DNA from: Methylotenera oryzisoli_B
GTDB lineage: Bacteria; Pseudomonadota; Gammaproteobacteria; Burkholderiales; Methylophilaceae
Direction: 5' to 3'
DNA length: 64,000 nucleotides
NCBI GenBank assembly: GCA_965613685.1
Contig: OZ277031.1
Coordinates: 1,240,001-1,304,000 of the forward strand
The notes beneath the pieces were generated by a model. That model had not been told where the DNA came from and searched no databases. It worked only from the letters and a program-made list of their open reading frames with translations. This document shows, in pieces, positions 9,243 through 18,331 of the stretch. How positions within the stretch are numbered: the stretch's first letter is position 1; each line of letters begins with the position of its first letter. Both the position numbers and the translations under genes were made by a program.

Positions 9243-10328
9243 TTAGAAGCCAATCTTCTCTAGCATGCGATCAAAAAAACTAGGCTTAGCGGTGACCGGC
9301 AGCTCTTTTGCTTTAGGCAGCTCGGTGCTGGCCGCAGGCGGCTTGGTCACCATTGGGGCTGGCTCAGGCACTGGTGGCGGTGCGATGTCTTCAGGCAACT
9401 TAGTTAAGTTACGCTCAAACTGCATGCCCGACGGCGACTCGTAGACTGGCGTTGCGGCTGATGCAGCCAGCGGCTCGGTCGAGCTGGCTTCAGCAACACT
9501 CGCTTCAACTGGACTCGCTTCCGTAGCGGCTTGAACAGCCGCCGGTTCAGCCGCAACTTGCGGAACTGCTGGCGCAGCTTCAGCCTGAACTGGCGCCGCT
9601 TCCACACTAGGCACTACCGCGGCAGGCGTGTCAACCACGGCAGCCGCTGGCGCTTCTACGACGGCAACCGGACCAGGCTCAGCCGGCAACAAGGGCACGG
9701 CCAATACCGATTGTGACTCTGGGTTAGCAACCGCTGGGTTACCAACCGCTGGCGTAGCAGCCGCTTCAAGCGGCTTGATTGCTGCGGGCTTAGCTTCACT
9801 GGCAACAACCGGTGTCGCTGCTTGCTTGGTCTGCTCTTCAGCTTTGGCCTGTGGCGCCGGATTGGCTGCCGGTTCTTTTTCCCAGAATTTCAATGTGCTA
9901 AACAGGCTTTTGTTTTCCGATTTGGCCGATGGATTAATCACGCGCGTGCCGCTGTTATCGGCCACCTCATTGGACTGACTGGCAGCAGCAGATGGAATCA
10001 CGTCGCCGCGCACGGTTTTTAATAGGTCGCTTTCAAAGTCCAATATCACCCGGCGCTGCTCGGTGATTTTGCCGTTTTCACGCATTAGGTAAACGTAATC
10101 CCAACGCTTGCCGTGGAAACTGTCTTGAATAAGCGGGGTGCCCATGATGAAACGCACTTGCGACTGAGTCATACCAGGGCGCAACTGCAAGAGCATTTTT
10201 GAGGTAACCACGTTACCTTGTTGCACATCCAACTTATACGGTTTGATGCTAGGCAATGCGGTGCCACATGAAGCACACATCAAGGCCAATAACAGGATAG
10301 GGTAACGCGTAGCAGATAAATTGCGCAT
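9243..10328 (-). CDS. bamE: BamE (SmpA/OmlA) lipoprotein with long Ala/Pro-rich C-terminal extension
   Basis: BamE is an outer-membrane lipoprotein of the BAM complex that assembles beta-barrel proteins. From ATG at 10328 the product is 361 residues. It begins MRNLSATRYPILLLALMCASC, a lipoprotein signal peptide with a Cys near residue 21. The BamE fold follows, with LRPGMTQSQVRFIMGTPL and WDYVYLMRENG. After about residue 130 comes roughly 230 residues very rich in Ala, Pro, Val and Glu, ending in a short amphipathic tail (SFFDRMLEKIGF). Typical BamE is only 110-130 residues. An upstream in-frame start at 10427 would overlap fur and is unlikely. Divergent from fur. Confidence 0.9.
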   Translation of the reverse strand: MRNLSATRYPILLLALMCASCGTALPSIKPYKLDVQQGNVVTSKMLLQLRPGMTQSQVRFIMGTPLIQDSFHGKRWDYVYLMRENGKITEQRRVILDFESDLLKTVRGDVIPSAAASQSNEVADNSGTRVINPSAKSENKSLFSTLKFWEKEPAANPAPQAKAEEQTKQAATPVVASEAKPAAIKPLEAAATPAVGNPAVANPESQSVLAVPLLPAEPGPVAVVEAPAAAVVDTPAAVVPSVEAAPVQAEAAPAVPQVAAEPAAVQAATEASPVEASVAEASSTEPLAASAATPVYESPSGMQFERNLTKLPEDIAPPPVPEPAPMVTKPPAASTELPKAKELPVTAKPSFFDRMLEKIGF

Positions 10329-10415
10329 AGTATGACTTAAATTAGAATTAGCGTTAATATAACACGTAGACAGCCAAGCCAAAACACCGACATTGTTAAT
10401 AGTGAGTAATCCCGC

Positions 10416-10838
10416 ATGCAAGATCAAAGAGACTTAAAAAACGCTGGCCTTAAGGCTACCTTACCCAGACTTAAGGTGTTGAGCCTGTTTGAAAACAGCA
10501 AAGAGCGGCACCTGTCTGCCGAAGACATCTACAAAGTCATGATCAATGCCGGCGAAGACGTGGGCTTAGCGACGGTTTACCGGGTGCTCACGCAATTTGA
10601 ACAAGCCGGCTTACTGGTACGCCATCACTTCGAAAGCGGAAAAGCCGTGTTTGAACTTAACAGCGGCGGCCACCATGACCACGTGGTGTGCGTCAAATGC
10701 GGTCGCGTTGCAGAGTTTTACGATGCGGAAATTGAAAAAAGACAAGAAAGTGCCGCCGCCAAATTGGGCTTCACCATGCAAGACCACGCGCTAACTATTT
10801 ACGGCATGTGCAAGCAACAACCCTGCGCCAAAGACTAA
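10416..10838 (+). CDS. fur: Ferric uptake regulator Fur
   Basis: Iron-responsive dimeric repressor. 140 residues. The N-terminal winged helix has LKATLPRLKVLSLFE and the recognition helix region GLATVYRVLTQFEQAGLL. The metal-binding HHDHVVCVKCG motif is near residues 87-97, followed by the dimerisation domain. The C-terminal GMCKQQPC carries a second Cys pair. Divergent from bamE across 87 bp and convergent with recN, whose stop lies 11 bp away. Confidence 0.97.
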   Translation: MQDQRDLKNAGLKATLPRLKVLSLFENSKERHLSAEDIYKVMINAGEDVGLATVYRVLTQFEQAGLLVRHHFESGKAVFELNSGGHHDHVVCVKCGRVAEFYDAEIEKRQESAAAKLGFTMQDHALTIYGMCKQQPCAKD

Positions 10839-10849
10839 TCACCACTCAG

Positions 10850-12529
10850 TTAAGCCAACATCTCTCTTGCGTGTTGCCGGGTCGTCTCGGTAATGGCCAA
10901 GCCTCCTAACATGCGGGCAATTTCTTCCACTCTGGCTGCATGATCAAGCTGACTTATATGGCTTAAGGTTTGGCCATCTTGCTGCGACTTACTAACCTGC
11001 ATGTGCCAACTGGCTAAGGCCGCCACCTGCGGCAAATGCGTAATCACTAAGACTTGCCGGGCATGGGTTTGCCCAGTTTGCGACGCGGCAGGCACCCCCA
11101 ATTGCTTGAGCAAGCGACCGACCACTTCCGCCACCCCGCCGCCTATGCCGACATCGACTTCATCGAAGATCATGGTCGGCACGTTTTCTTTATGGGCGGT
11201 AACCACCCGTATCGCCAAGCTGATTCTAGACAACTCACCACCCGACGCCACTTTATTAAGCGGCCTAGGCGCAACGCCAGCATGACCGGCTACTAAAAAT
11301 TCTACCAACTCCAGGCCACTGGCAGCCGCTGACTGGGGCGTTAAAGCCACCTCAAACTGACCACCCGCCAAAGACAAATCTTGCATTTGTGCGCTGATTT
11401 TTTCACTTAATTCCCGCGCCGCCAACTGGCGACCGGCGCTCAATTGCTCAGCACTGGCTTGATAGCTGGACCAAACTTGCGCCTCCAGTTTGGCTAAGGC
11501 ATCGTCATTGGCATACAAGGCCAGCTCGTCCATGCGGGTTTGGCTTTGCTGCAACAGTGCTTCCAGACCCTCTGGCGGCACACGGTATTTACGCGACAGG
11601 CCGTGCACACTTTGTATTTTTTCATCCAGGGCAGCCAGCTTGGCCGGATCCAATTCGGCGTCTTGCAAATAGTGATTTAAAAAACGATCGGTCTCCGCCA
11701 GTTGTATCATGGCCGAATCCAGGGTTTCCATGGCTTCATGCAAGGCGCCATCGTATTCGCTTAAATTTTCCAATTTATAGCGCACCTTGGACAGCAAGCG
11801 TTGCGCCGACTGCTCGCCCTCGCTTAATAAATCGCGGCAAGCGGCGCCACCACTCATTAAATCGGCGGCATTGGACAAGCGCAGGTGCTCTTGCTGCAAC
11901 TGCGCCCAATCCTCTGCCGTCAGGGCCAAATCCGTCAGGGCCTGCACCGTCTCTTGCAAATCAGCCAATTCGCGCGCGTAGACGCCAGCGTTTTTCTCGG
12001 CCTCTAAGCGTTGCTGATTGAGCTTATGCCAAGCCTTAAATTGCTCGTCCACCTGCTGCGCCAGTTCGGATAAGCCGGCAAACTGATCCAGCACATTACG
12101 CTGGGTGATGGGTTTTAATAGCGAGTGGTGGGCATTTTGGCTGTAGATATCCAACAGCAACTCACCCAATTCTTTGAGCTGCGACACGGTCACCGTGGTG
12201 CCGTTGATAAACGCCCGCGAACGGCCATCGGCATACATCACCCGGCGCAACAGCAATTCCCCACCGTCCTCAGTCAGCTCAGCAGCTTGCATCCATAACT
12301 GCGCATCCAGGTTGTCTTGTATGGAAAAAAGGGCACTGATTTCGGCTTTTTCGCAGCCAGCCCGGCAAATGCCGCCCTCGCCGCGCGCACCCAAGGCCAA
12401 GGACAAGGCATCGATCAATATGGATTTACCGGCCCCAGTCTCGCCGGTTAACACGGTATAGCCCGCGCTGAATTCCAAATCGAGCTGCTTGACGATAATA
12501 AAATCGCGTATGGAAAGGCTGTGTAACAT
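10850..12529 (-). CDS. recN: DNA repair protein RecN
   Basis: SMC-like ATPase used in double-strand break repair. 559 residues. Walker A GETGAGKS is near residue 30 (VLTGETGAGKSILIDAL). The centre is a long coiled coil, and the C-terminal half has the ABC signature ASGGELSRISLAIR and Walker B TMIFDEVDVGIGG. The start ATG directly abuts the nadK stop (TAA-ATG), so the two genes are translationally linked. SOS control is usual for the family, but no LexA box was identified here. Confidence 0.97.
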   Translation of the reverse strand: MLHSLSIRDFIIVKQLDLEFSAGYTVLTGETGAGKSILIDALSLALGARGEGGICRAGCEKAEISALFSIQDNLDAQLWMQAAELTEDGGELLLRRVMYADGRSRAFINGTTVTVSQLKELGELLLDIYSQNAHHSLLKPITQRNVLDQFAGLSELAQQVDEQFKAWHKLNQQRLEAEKNAGVYARELADLQETVQALTDLALTAEDWAQLQQEHLRLSNAADLMSGGAACRDLLSEGEQSAQRLLSKVRYKLENLSEYDGALHEAMETLDSAMIQLAETDRFLNHYLQDAELDPAKLAALDEKIQSVHGLSRKYRVPPEGLEALLQQSQTRMDELALYANDDALAKLEAQVWSSYQASAEQLSAGRQLAARELSEKISAQMQDLSLAGGQFEVALTPQSAAASGLELVEFLVAGHAGVAPRPLNKVASGGELSRISLAIRVVTAHKENVPTMIFDEVDVGIGGGVAEVVGRLLKQLGVPAASQTGQTHARQVLVITHLPQVAALASWHMQVSKSQQDGQTLSHISQLDHAARVEEIARMLGGLAITETTRQHAREMLA

Positions 12530-13399
12530 TTAACCCCAGTTCAGCTTGTTGCGCAGCATATCGAAATAGCAATAGTCGCTAGGATGCAACAACGACACGC
12601 TTTGACTGGCACGTTTCACGGTCACCTTGTCACCCTGTTTTAATTCCATTTGAAACTGACCATCGAAACTGAGCTGCGCATTGCCCAATTGCAGCATGCG
12701 GACGTCTATTTGACTGTCACTGTGCACGGCAATCGGTCGATTGCTTAAGGTATGCGGGCAAATCGGCACCAAGGAAATGGCTTGCAAATTCGGGTGTAGA
12801 ATCGGCCCACCTGCAGACAAGGCATAGGCGGTGGTGCCGGTAGGCGTGCTGATAATCAGGCCATCTGAGCGTTGTTTATGGACGAATTTTTCGTCCACAC
12901 TGACTTCCAATTCAATTAAGCGCAGCGCACTTTTCACCACCACGTCATTCAGGGCGCAATTGGCATGCACTTCTTGGCCATCACGTGTGACGGTAGCGCT
13001 CAATATCACCCGTGGCTCTAGGACATAATCGCCCGCCAAAATGCGATCCAACTGACCCAGCATGTCTTCCACGCGCAAGTCGGTTAGAAAGCCGAATCGA
13101 CCTTGATTTATGCCGACCAAGGGCACATTAAAATCGATCAAACTGCGCGCCACGCTGAGCATGGTGCCGTCGCCACCCATGACAATCACCAAGTCCACTT
13201 CGCTGCCTATGTTGTTTAATGCAGCGGTTTTGTAGGTAGTGATATTGGCATGCTGGGCGGTGTCTTGCTCCACCCAAACCTGGATGTTTTTTGCCGACAA
13301 ATGCTCGGCCAAATCAAGCAAATCCTTGCGCATTAATTGCAAGGCCGATTGGTTCATGTATTTGCCTATGATGGCGATGGATTGGAATGCGAGCGTCAT
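12530..13399 (-). CDS. nadK: NAD kinase
   Basis: Phosphorylates NAD+ to NADP+. 289 residues. The diagnostic VIVMGGDGTMLSVAR motif is near residue 75, with NQGRFGFLTD and the conserved SDGLIISTPTGTTAYALSAGG segment that forms the NAD site. It immediately precedes recN. In related genomes hrcA usually lies directly on the other side of nadK; here an 11 kb nitrate operon sits between them. Confidence 0.97.
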   Translation of the reverse strand: MTLAFQSIAIIGKYMNQSALQLMRKDLLDLAEHLSAKNIQVWVEQDTAQHANITTYKTAALNNIGSEVDLVIVMGGDGTMLSVARSLIDFNVPLVGINQGRFGFLTDLRVEDMLGQLDRILAGDYVLEPRVILSATVTRDGQEVHANCALNDVVVKSALRLIELEVSVDEKFVHKQRSDGLIISTPTGTTAYALSAGGPILHPNLQAISLVPICPHTLSNRPIAVHSDSQIDVRMLQLGNAQLSFDGQFQMELKQGDKVTVKRASQSVSLLHPSDYCYFDMLRNKLNWG

Positions 13400-13544
13400 G
13401 CCGAAATTAAATCACAGATGGCTTTTTGCGCAAAGGGAAAGCGTACGATGTAGCCCAGTTATCTGCAAAAAACACAGATAGGCTTAGCACAAACAATACT
13501 GACTCAATTAGCCGAGCTTGAGCTTGGGCAAAAAGGCAAGCATG

Positions 13545-16280
13545 CTAATGCATGCCCGTGTGCCGAACAGCATGCATGAAAACTATGCGCTTAATTTCCG
13601 GGACACAAGAGCCACATTCGGTGCCGCATTTTAATTTATTTTGCAGGGTGATGAGATCGGCCCCCAATGCTACATTTTCTATGATCTCATTTTCAGCCAC
13701 ATCCAAACAATTGCATATGACTTTACCTCGACTAAGGCTGCCGCTAGGGGCTGCGCTCAATGGCGCCAAGGCCCAACGCCTCAACTCCGCATCAAATTCA
13801 CCCGTAGACATAACGTCTTTTAGCCAATCTGCCGCTAAGGTTTCACCAACCAAACGCACACCAGTGACTACCATTTTTTCATTTTCATGATTCTTTTCAA
13901 CTAAAATTCTTTTACTGATGCCGCGTTTTGCATCGTTGTAATTTAGCAGAGGCATGCCATCCTCCATAGCAAGAATGCGGTCTATCTGATCAATCAAACT
14001 AGCATCCGGCGCATCGCCGTGAGCGGCTCTCAATATCAACATGCCGGCACTTTTTTCACTGCCTCGACCAAATAAGCCGCAACTGGCGTATTCAAACTTA
14101 ACCAGCAATGGCCGTATTTTTTCCAACATAGACAAATCTGGGATGGCGCGCATGACCGTCATCCGCCATGGCAAATTCACTTTTTCTAATTTGATGGCGG
14201 TGTGTTTTAGTTCCGGTTGTTTTGATAGGGCATCAAACGATGCCGGCATGAGTGCATTCACACCCAAACCGTGCATAAATTGACTGCCCCAATGCATGGC
14301 AATAAAAGTCTGTGATGGCTGCACCTCATCAGAAGATTTTGCGGTAAGCATTAGACTGCCGCGGCGATTACTGACTTTAACGATGTCGCCATCTTTAATT
14401 GAGCGCCGCGTCATATCATCAGGATTAATGTGTATCAACGGCTCTTCTGCATGATTGAATAATTGCGCCACCGTTCCGGTCCGGCTCATGCCATGCCATT
14501 GATCACGCAAACGTCCCGTGAGTAAATGCAGGGGGTACCTGGCATCGGTTTTATCTGCAGTGCCTTGATAGGGAACAGCCACAAATTGTGCACGACCATC
14601 AGGTCGGGCAAACACCCCATCTTCATATAGTCGCGGTTTACCTGAACGATCACCAGGCAAAAATGGCCATTGCTGCGGCCCTAGCTCATTTAACACCGCA
14701 TAGCTTAAGCCACTGATATCCAAATCTCGCCCTCGAGTGGTTTCGCGATGCTCATTAAAAATCTGCTCCGTATTATTAAATGGAAACAGGTCTTGATTTT
14801 TGCCTAGGCGCTGGGACAAGCGTTGCGCAAAATCCACCATAATCTGCCAATCGTGTTTAGCTTCAGCTGGGGGCGCCACGGCCGAATTAACCCGAGTAAT
14901 ACGTCGCTCAGAATTGGTAACGGTGCCCTCTTTTTCGCCCCATGTGCTGGCTGGCAATAAGACATCTGCGTATTGACTGGTATCGGTTTGCTTGTAGGCA
15001 TCTTGCACAACCACAAGCTCAGCCGTGTTTAAAGCGCTGAGCACTCTGTTCAGATCAGGCATGGAGTGTGCCGGATTCGTGCAGGCTATCCAAATGGCTT
15101 TGATACTCCCGTCTTTAACGGCGTCAAACATTTCAACAGCCGTTTTACCGGCTTTTGCTGGCACGCTATTCACCCCCCAGAGCTTAGCCACCTCTTCTCG
15201 GTGCTCTGGATTAGCTAAATCGCGATGCCCCGACAATAAGTTAGCCATGCCGCCAACCTCACGTCCTCCCATCGCATTAGGCTGACCTGTTAAGGAAAAA
15301 GGGCCCGCGCCTTTCTTGCCAATTTGGCCGGTGGCTAAGTGCAGATTAATCAACGCTGCGTTTTTATTGGTGCCGTGTATTGATTGGTTTAAGCCCATGC
15401 AATACATGGATAAACTGGGTCCTTTTCCAAACCACTTGGCTGCAGTAATAATATCGGCTTCTTTCACACCGCACATGTCAGCGACCATTTTAGGCGTGTA
15501 TTCACGCACGGTATTTTTTAAATCATCGAATCCATGGGTATGCTCACGAATAAAGTCCTGATCCAATAAACCTTCCCACAGCATGACGTGCAGCATGCCA
15601 TTAAATAAAGCCACGTCTGTGCCAGGCAATATAGCCAGATGCAGGTCAGCTGCCTGAGCCGTATCCGTCCGCCTAGGATCGACCACAACCACCTTAAGAT
15701 CTGGATTGCGCGCTTTGGCGTCTTCAATACGGCGATAAAGTATGGGGTGGGCGTAAGCCGTGTTGGATCCCGCTATAAACAAGCAAGCGGCATGGTCAAT
15801 GTCTTCGTAACAAGCTGGCGGGGCATCCGCGCCCAATGTCGCCTTGTATCCGGCTACCGCTGAACTCATGCACAATCGCGAATTGGTATCCACGTTATTT
15901 GTGCCAATCAAGCCCTTGGCCAGCTTATTAAATACGTAGTAATCCTCAGTGAGAAGTTGGCCTGAAATATAAAAAGCCACGGAATCTGGACCATGCGTTT
16001 CTATCGTTTGCGCAAATTTCTCAACCAGCAGATCAAGCGCTTCGTCCCATGTCGCTCTTACTCTGGGCGCGTCTTTAGCATGCCGCAACTCGGGGTAGAG
16101 TAAGCGGTTATCAAGCTTTGCAGTGAGGTGCAGTGTTGATCCTTTAGTGCACAGACGGCCAAAATTAGCCGGGTGTTGCGGGTCACCTTTAACATCAATG
16201 ATTTGGTCATTTTCAGAATGAATGACCACGCCACAGCCTACGCCGCAATAACAGCAGGTACTTTTAGTTTGTTTAATCAA
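13545..16280 (-). CDS. nasA: Assimilatory nitrate reductase catalytic subunit
   Basis: Cytoplasmic Mo-bis-MGD enzyme reducing nitrate to nitrite. 911 residues. The N-terminal [4Fe-4S] cluster is Cys9-x2-Cys12-x3-Cys16 with a fourth Cys near 44 (GRLCTKGST). The molybdopterin oxidoreductase domain and dinucleotide-binding domain follow (HLLTGRLRDQWHGMSRTG). A BFD-type [2Fe-2S] domain closes the protein (VICNCLDVAENEI with CGTECGSC). The start is TTG at 16280, two bases after the nirD stop, and no better start precedes the cluster. No separate flavoprotein reductase (NasC type) is encoded nearby, so the electron donor is not evident. Confidence 0.96.
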   Translation of the reverse strand: MIKQTKSTCCYCGVGCGVVIHSENDQIIDVKGDPQHPANFGRLCTKGSTLHLTAKLDNRLLYPELRHAKDAPRVRATWDEALDLLVEKFAQTIETHGPDSVAFYISGQLLTEDYYVFNKLAKGLIGTNNVDTNSRLCMSSAVAGYKATLGADAPPACYEDIDHAACLFIAGSNTAYAHPILYRRIEDAKARNPDLKVVVVDPRRTDTAQAADLHLAILPGTDVALFNGMLHVMLWEGLLDQDFIREHTHGFDDLKNTVREYTPKMVADMCGVKEADIITAAKWFGKGPSLSMYCMGLNQSIHGTNKNAALINLHLATGQIGKKGAGPFSLTGQPNAMGGREVGGMANLLSGHRDLANPEHREEVAKLWGVNSVPAKAGKTAVEMFDAVKDGSIKAIWIACTNPAHSMPDLNRVLSALNTAELVVVQDAYKQTDTSQYADVLLPASTWGEKEGTVTNSERRITRVNSAVAPPAEAKHDWQIMVDFAQRLSQRLGKNQDLFPFNNTEQIFNEHRETTRGRDLDISGLSYAVLNELGPQQWPFLPGDRSGKPRLYEDGVFARPDGRAQFVAVPYQGTADKTDARYPLHLLTGRLRDQWHGMSRTGTVAQLFNHAEEPLIHINPDDMTRRSIKDGDIVKVSNRRGSLMLTAKSSDEVQPSQTFIAMHWGSQFMHGLGVNALMPASFDALSKQPELKHTAIKLEKVNLPWRMTVMRAIPDLSMLEKIRPLLVKFEYASCGLFGRGSEKSAGMLILRAAHGDAPDASLIDQIDRILAMEDGMPLLNYNDAKRGISKRILVEKNHENEKMVVTGVRLVGETLAADWLKDVMSTGEFDAELRRWALAPLSAAPSGSLSRGKVICNCLDVAENEIIENVALGADLITLQNKLKCGTECGSCVPEIKRIVFMHAVRHTGMH

Positions 16281-16281
16281 G

Positions 16282-16614
16282 CTATTGATCTTTCAATTCT
16301 AAATAGACCATACCGTCTTGCACTTTGGTTTTGTAGCAGGCAGTTTGGCCTACATCCGGCTCTTCGGCCTTTCCATCGACTAAACTGATTTTCCAACTGT
16401 GCATAGGGCAAGCAATTTTTTCGCCGTAAACCAGCCCTTCGGATAAAGGACCCCCTTTATGTGGGCATGCGTTATTAATAGCAAAGACCCTATCGTCTTC
16501 TAATCGAAAAACACCAATCTCTAGGGCCTGCCCAGCACCATCATGCGTGCGAACTACTCTCGCACCTAACTTTTGTATTTCTTGCAGGGGCGCGACTTTT
16601 ACCCAATTATCCAT
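16282..16614 (-). CDS. nirD: Nitrite reductase (NADH) small subunit NirD
   Basis: Rieske-type small subunit that partners NirB in reducing nitrite to ammonium. 110 residues. The Rieske cluster motif is CPHKGGPLSEG followed by CPMHSWK, giving the two Cys and two His ligands. The gene is not next to nirB: the nitrate transporter and the phosphatase/kinase gene lie between them. It is tightly packed against nasA and was probably moved within the operon. Confidence 0.95.
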   Translation of the reverse strand: MDNWVKVAPLQEIQKLGARVVRTHDGAGQALEIGVFRLEDDRVFAINNACPHKGGPLSEGLVYGEKIACPMHSWKISLVDGKAEEPDVGQTACYKTKVQDGMVYLELKDQ

Positions 16615-16635
16615 AATTCAACCTTTAACAAAATG

Positions 16636-18330
16636 TCATGAAACAAGCAGTAAATAAATTAACAAAAAATTTAGAACAAACGAAAAGATAGCGATCCATT
16701 GCCATCTTATAAATCGGGCACGTGCAATCAATGGCGTGCGTGCAGGGGCCAATATGGGTTTTAACTCACCGTGCTCAAGCGCCAGCAACATTTCTTCCGC
16801 CGTTTCGAACCTTAACTTTTCATCATGCGCAATGGCTTTAAGAATGATGTTTTCCAACCAAACTGGAATATCTGGTCGGTATCGACTTGGAGGCACGGCT
16901 TGACCAAATCTTGGGTGCTGAAAAGGCTCAATCTCGCCATACGGGTATTTACGAGTCATTAAATAATAAAGTGTCACACCGGCAGCATAGAGGTCACTTT
17001 GGATGGTAGCCGAGCGGCCGTTAAACAACTCTGGCGCCATAAAACTCGGCGTACCCGGATTTTGCAAAACCTCAACATTCGGTGTGGCACTGCTTAACGC
17101 TATGCCTAAGTCTAAAATGCGTAATCGCTGATCAGTGGATAAATGTATATTAGCCGGCTTAATGTCTCTGTGCACTATGTTTAATCGATGCAAAGCGCCC
17201 ATACCACGCATCAAATCCAAGCCAATTTTAGCAATCCCTGATGCCGTAAAGTGGTGGCCGCTATCCAAACGCTGTTCCAAAGTGGCGCCTTCATGCCAAC
17301 TCATGACAAAATACAGATGGCTACGATTTTCCACAGAAACCGGTAATACTTGCGGCAGGTACTGCGAGACTACTCTTTTTGCCAGCCATTCCTCATTCAA
17401 TAAGCCATTGCAACTTTCAGCGTCACCGTTTAGCAAAGGCTGCAACGTTTTAAGAACAAACAACTGCTTGGTTTTAACATTGCGCACTTTGTACAACAAG
17501 CTTGCACGCGATTCGTGTAACAAGTCCATGACCTCAAAATCATCAAGCACCTCACCCATGGCTAATTTTTTGGGGACGTTTAAGTGCTTACCCCCGGCCA
17601 GCAATTCGGTGAGGGTATCCTCACCGACCTGGGTGATCTTAATGGCAACCGCAGTGCTATTATCGCTGCTGCCTTTTTCGATTGCCATGTTAACCAAGTG
17701 CTCACAAATCAATTGCGGGCTGTCAAAACGTGCCATGGCTTGGTGTATGTTTTTTTCACCCAAGGTATCCCAAACCCCGTCCGTCATCAAAGCAAACACG
17801 TCGCCAACTTGAAGTGCGCCCTCAGCATAATCCACCGCCAAGTGCTGATCCAATCCAACCGCTCTTTTTAATACATGCCGCATGTCTGGTCGGTCCCATA
17901 CGTGATCTGTAGTGAGCTTTTTTAGCTGGCCATCACGCAACAAATAGATGCGCGTGTCACCAACGTGGGCCAGATAATAGCGCTGCCCTCTGGCCACCAA
18001 CAAAGACAAGGTGGTGGCCATGCCAGCCATATCCCGATTGGCATTAGCCTGGGCAATTAACCAGCGATTAGCGGCGGTCAACACTTTATCTAAAGACGCT
18101 AGCGGCTCCCAAGTATCCGGCGTGGCATAGTAATCGGAAGTAACCGAACGTACGGTCATTTCTGACGCTTCACCGCCGCCAGCATTACCACTCACTCCGT
18201 CGGCCACCGCAACCATAGCCCCCTTCACACTCAACTGTTCTTGCACAGGCGTGACTATGCCTATGTAGTCTTCATTGCGTGCTCTAGGTCCTGTTTGGCT
18301 GGACTGGCCTACGGAAAATTGCAGTGGCAT
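16636..18330 (-). CDS. PP2C phosphatase / Ser-Thr kinase fusion with C-terminal membrane anchor
   Basis: 564 residues from ATG at 18330, which starts one base after the transporter stop; a longer frame to 18399 would overlap that gene. Residues 1-235 are a PP2C phosphatase with its metal residues: RNED, VADGVSG (Asp44), HVGDTRIY, LMTDGVWD (Asp184) and GSSDNST (Asp223). Residues 265-525 are a protein kinase: Lys294 in FVLKTL, HRDIKPAN (Asp389, Asn394), DLG in place of DFG (Asp407), and MAPELF. The glycine-rich loop is degenerate (LLHESRASLLYK). A membrane segment spans about 546-563 at the extreme C-terminus. Pseudomonas nitrate assimilation loci carry a similar gene. Its substrate is unknown; control of nitrate transport or reduction is inference from context. 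Confidence 0.93.
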   Translation of the reverse strand: MPLQFSVGQSSQTGPRARNEDYIGIVTPVQEQLSVKGAMVAVADGVSGNAGGGEASEMTVRSVTSDYYATPDTWEPLASLDKVLTAANRWLIAQANANRDMAGMATTLSLLVARGQRYYLAHVGDTRIYLLRDGQLKKLTTDHVWDRPDMRHVLKRAVGLDQHLAVDYAEGALQVGDVFALMTDGVWDTLGEKNIHQAMARFDSPQLICEHLVNMAIEKGSSDNSTAVAIKITQVGEDTLTELLAGGKHLNVPKKLAMGEVLDDFEVMDLLHESRASLLYKVRNVKTKQLFVLKTLQPLLNGDAESCNGLLNEEWLAKRVVSQYLPQVLPVSVENRSHLYFVMSWHEGATLEQRLDSGHHFTASGIAKIGLDLMRGMGALHRLNIVHRDIKPANIHLSTDQRLRILDLGIALSSATPNVEVLQNPGTPSFMAPELFNGRSATIQSDLYAAGVTLYYLMTRKYPYGEIEPFQHPRFGQAVPPSRYRPDIPVWLENIILKAIAHDEKLRFETAEEMLLALEHGELKPILAPARTPLIARARFIRWQWIAIFSFVLNFLLIYLLLVS

Positions 18331-18331
18331 A

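Noticed and set aside
9404..10022. Several overlapping frames on both strands in the bamE tail
   Set aside because: They are by-products of the GC-rich Ala/Pro repeats. The frame continuous with the BamE signal peptide and domain is the coding one.
13460..13480. TATCTG/CAGATA hairpin between nadK and nasA as a nasA terminator
   Set aside because: The stem is only 6 bp and AT-rich, with its homopolymer run inside the loop rather than after the stem.
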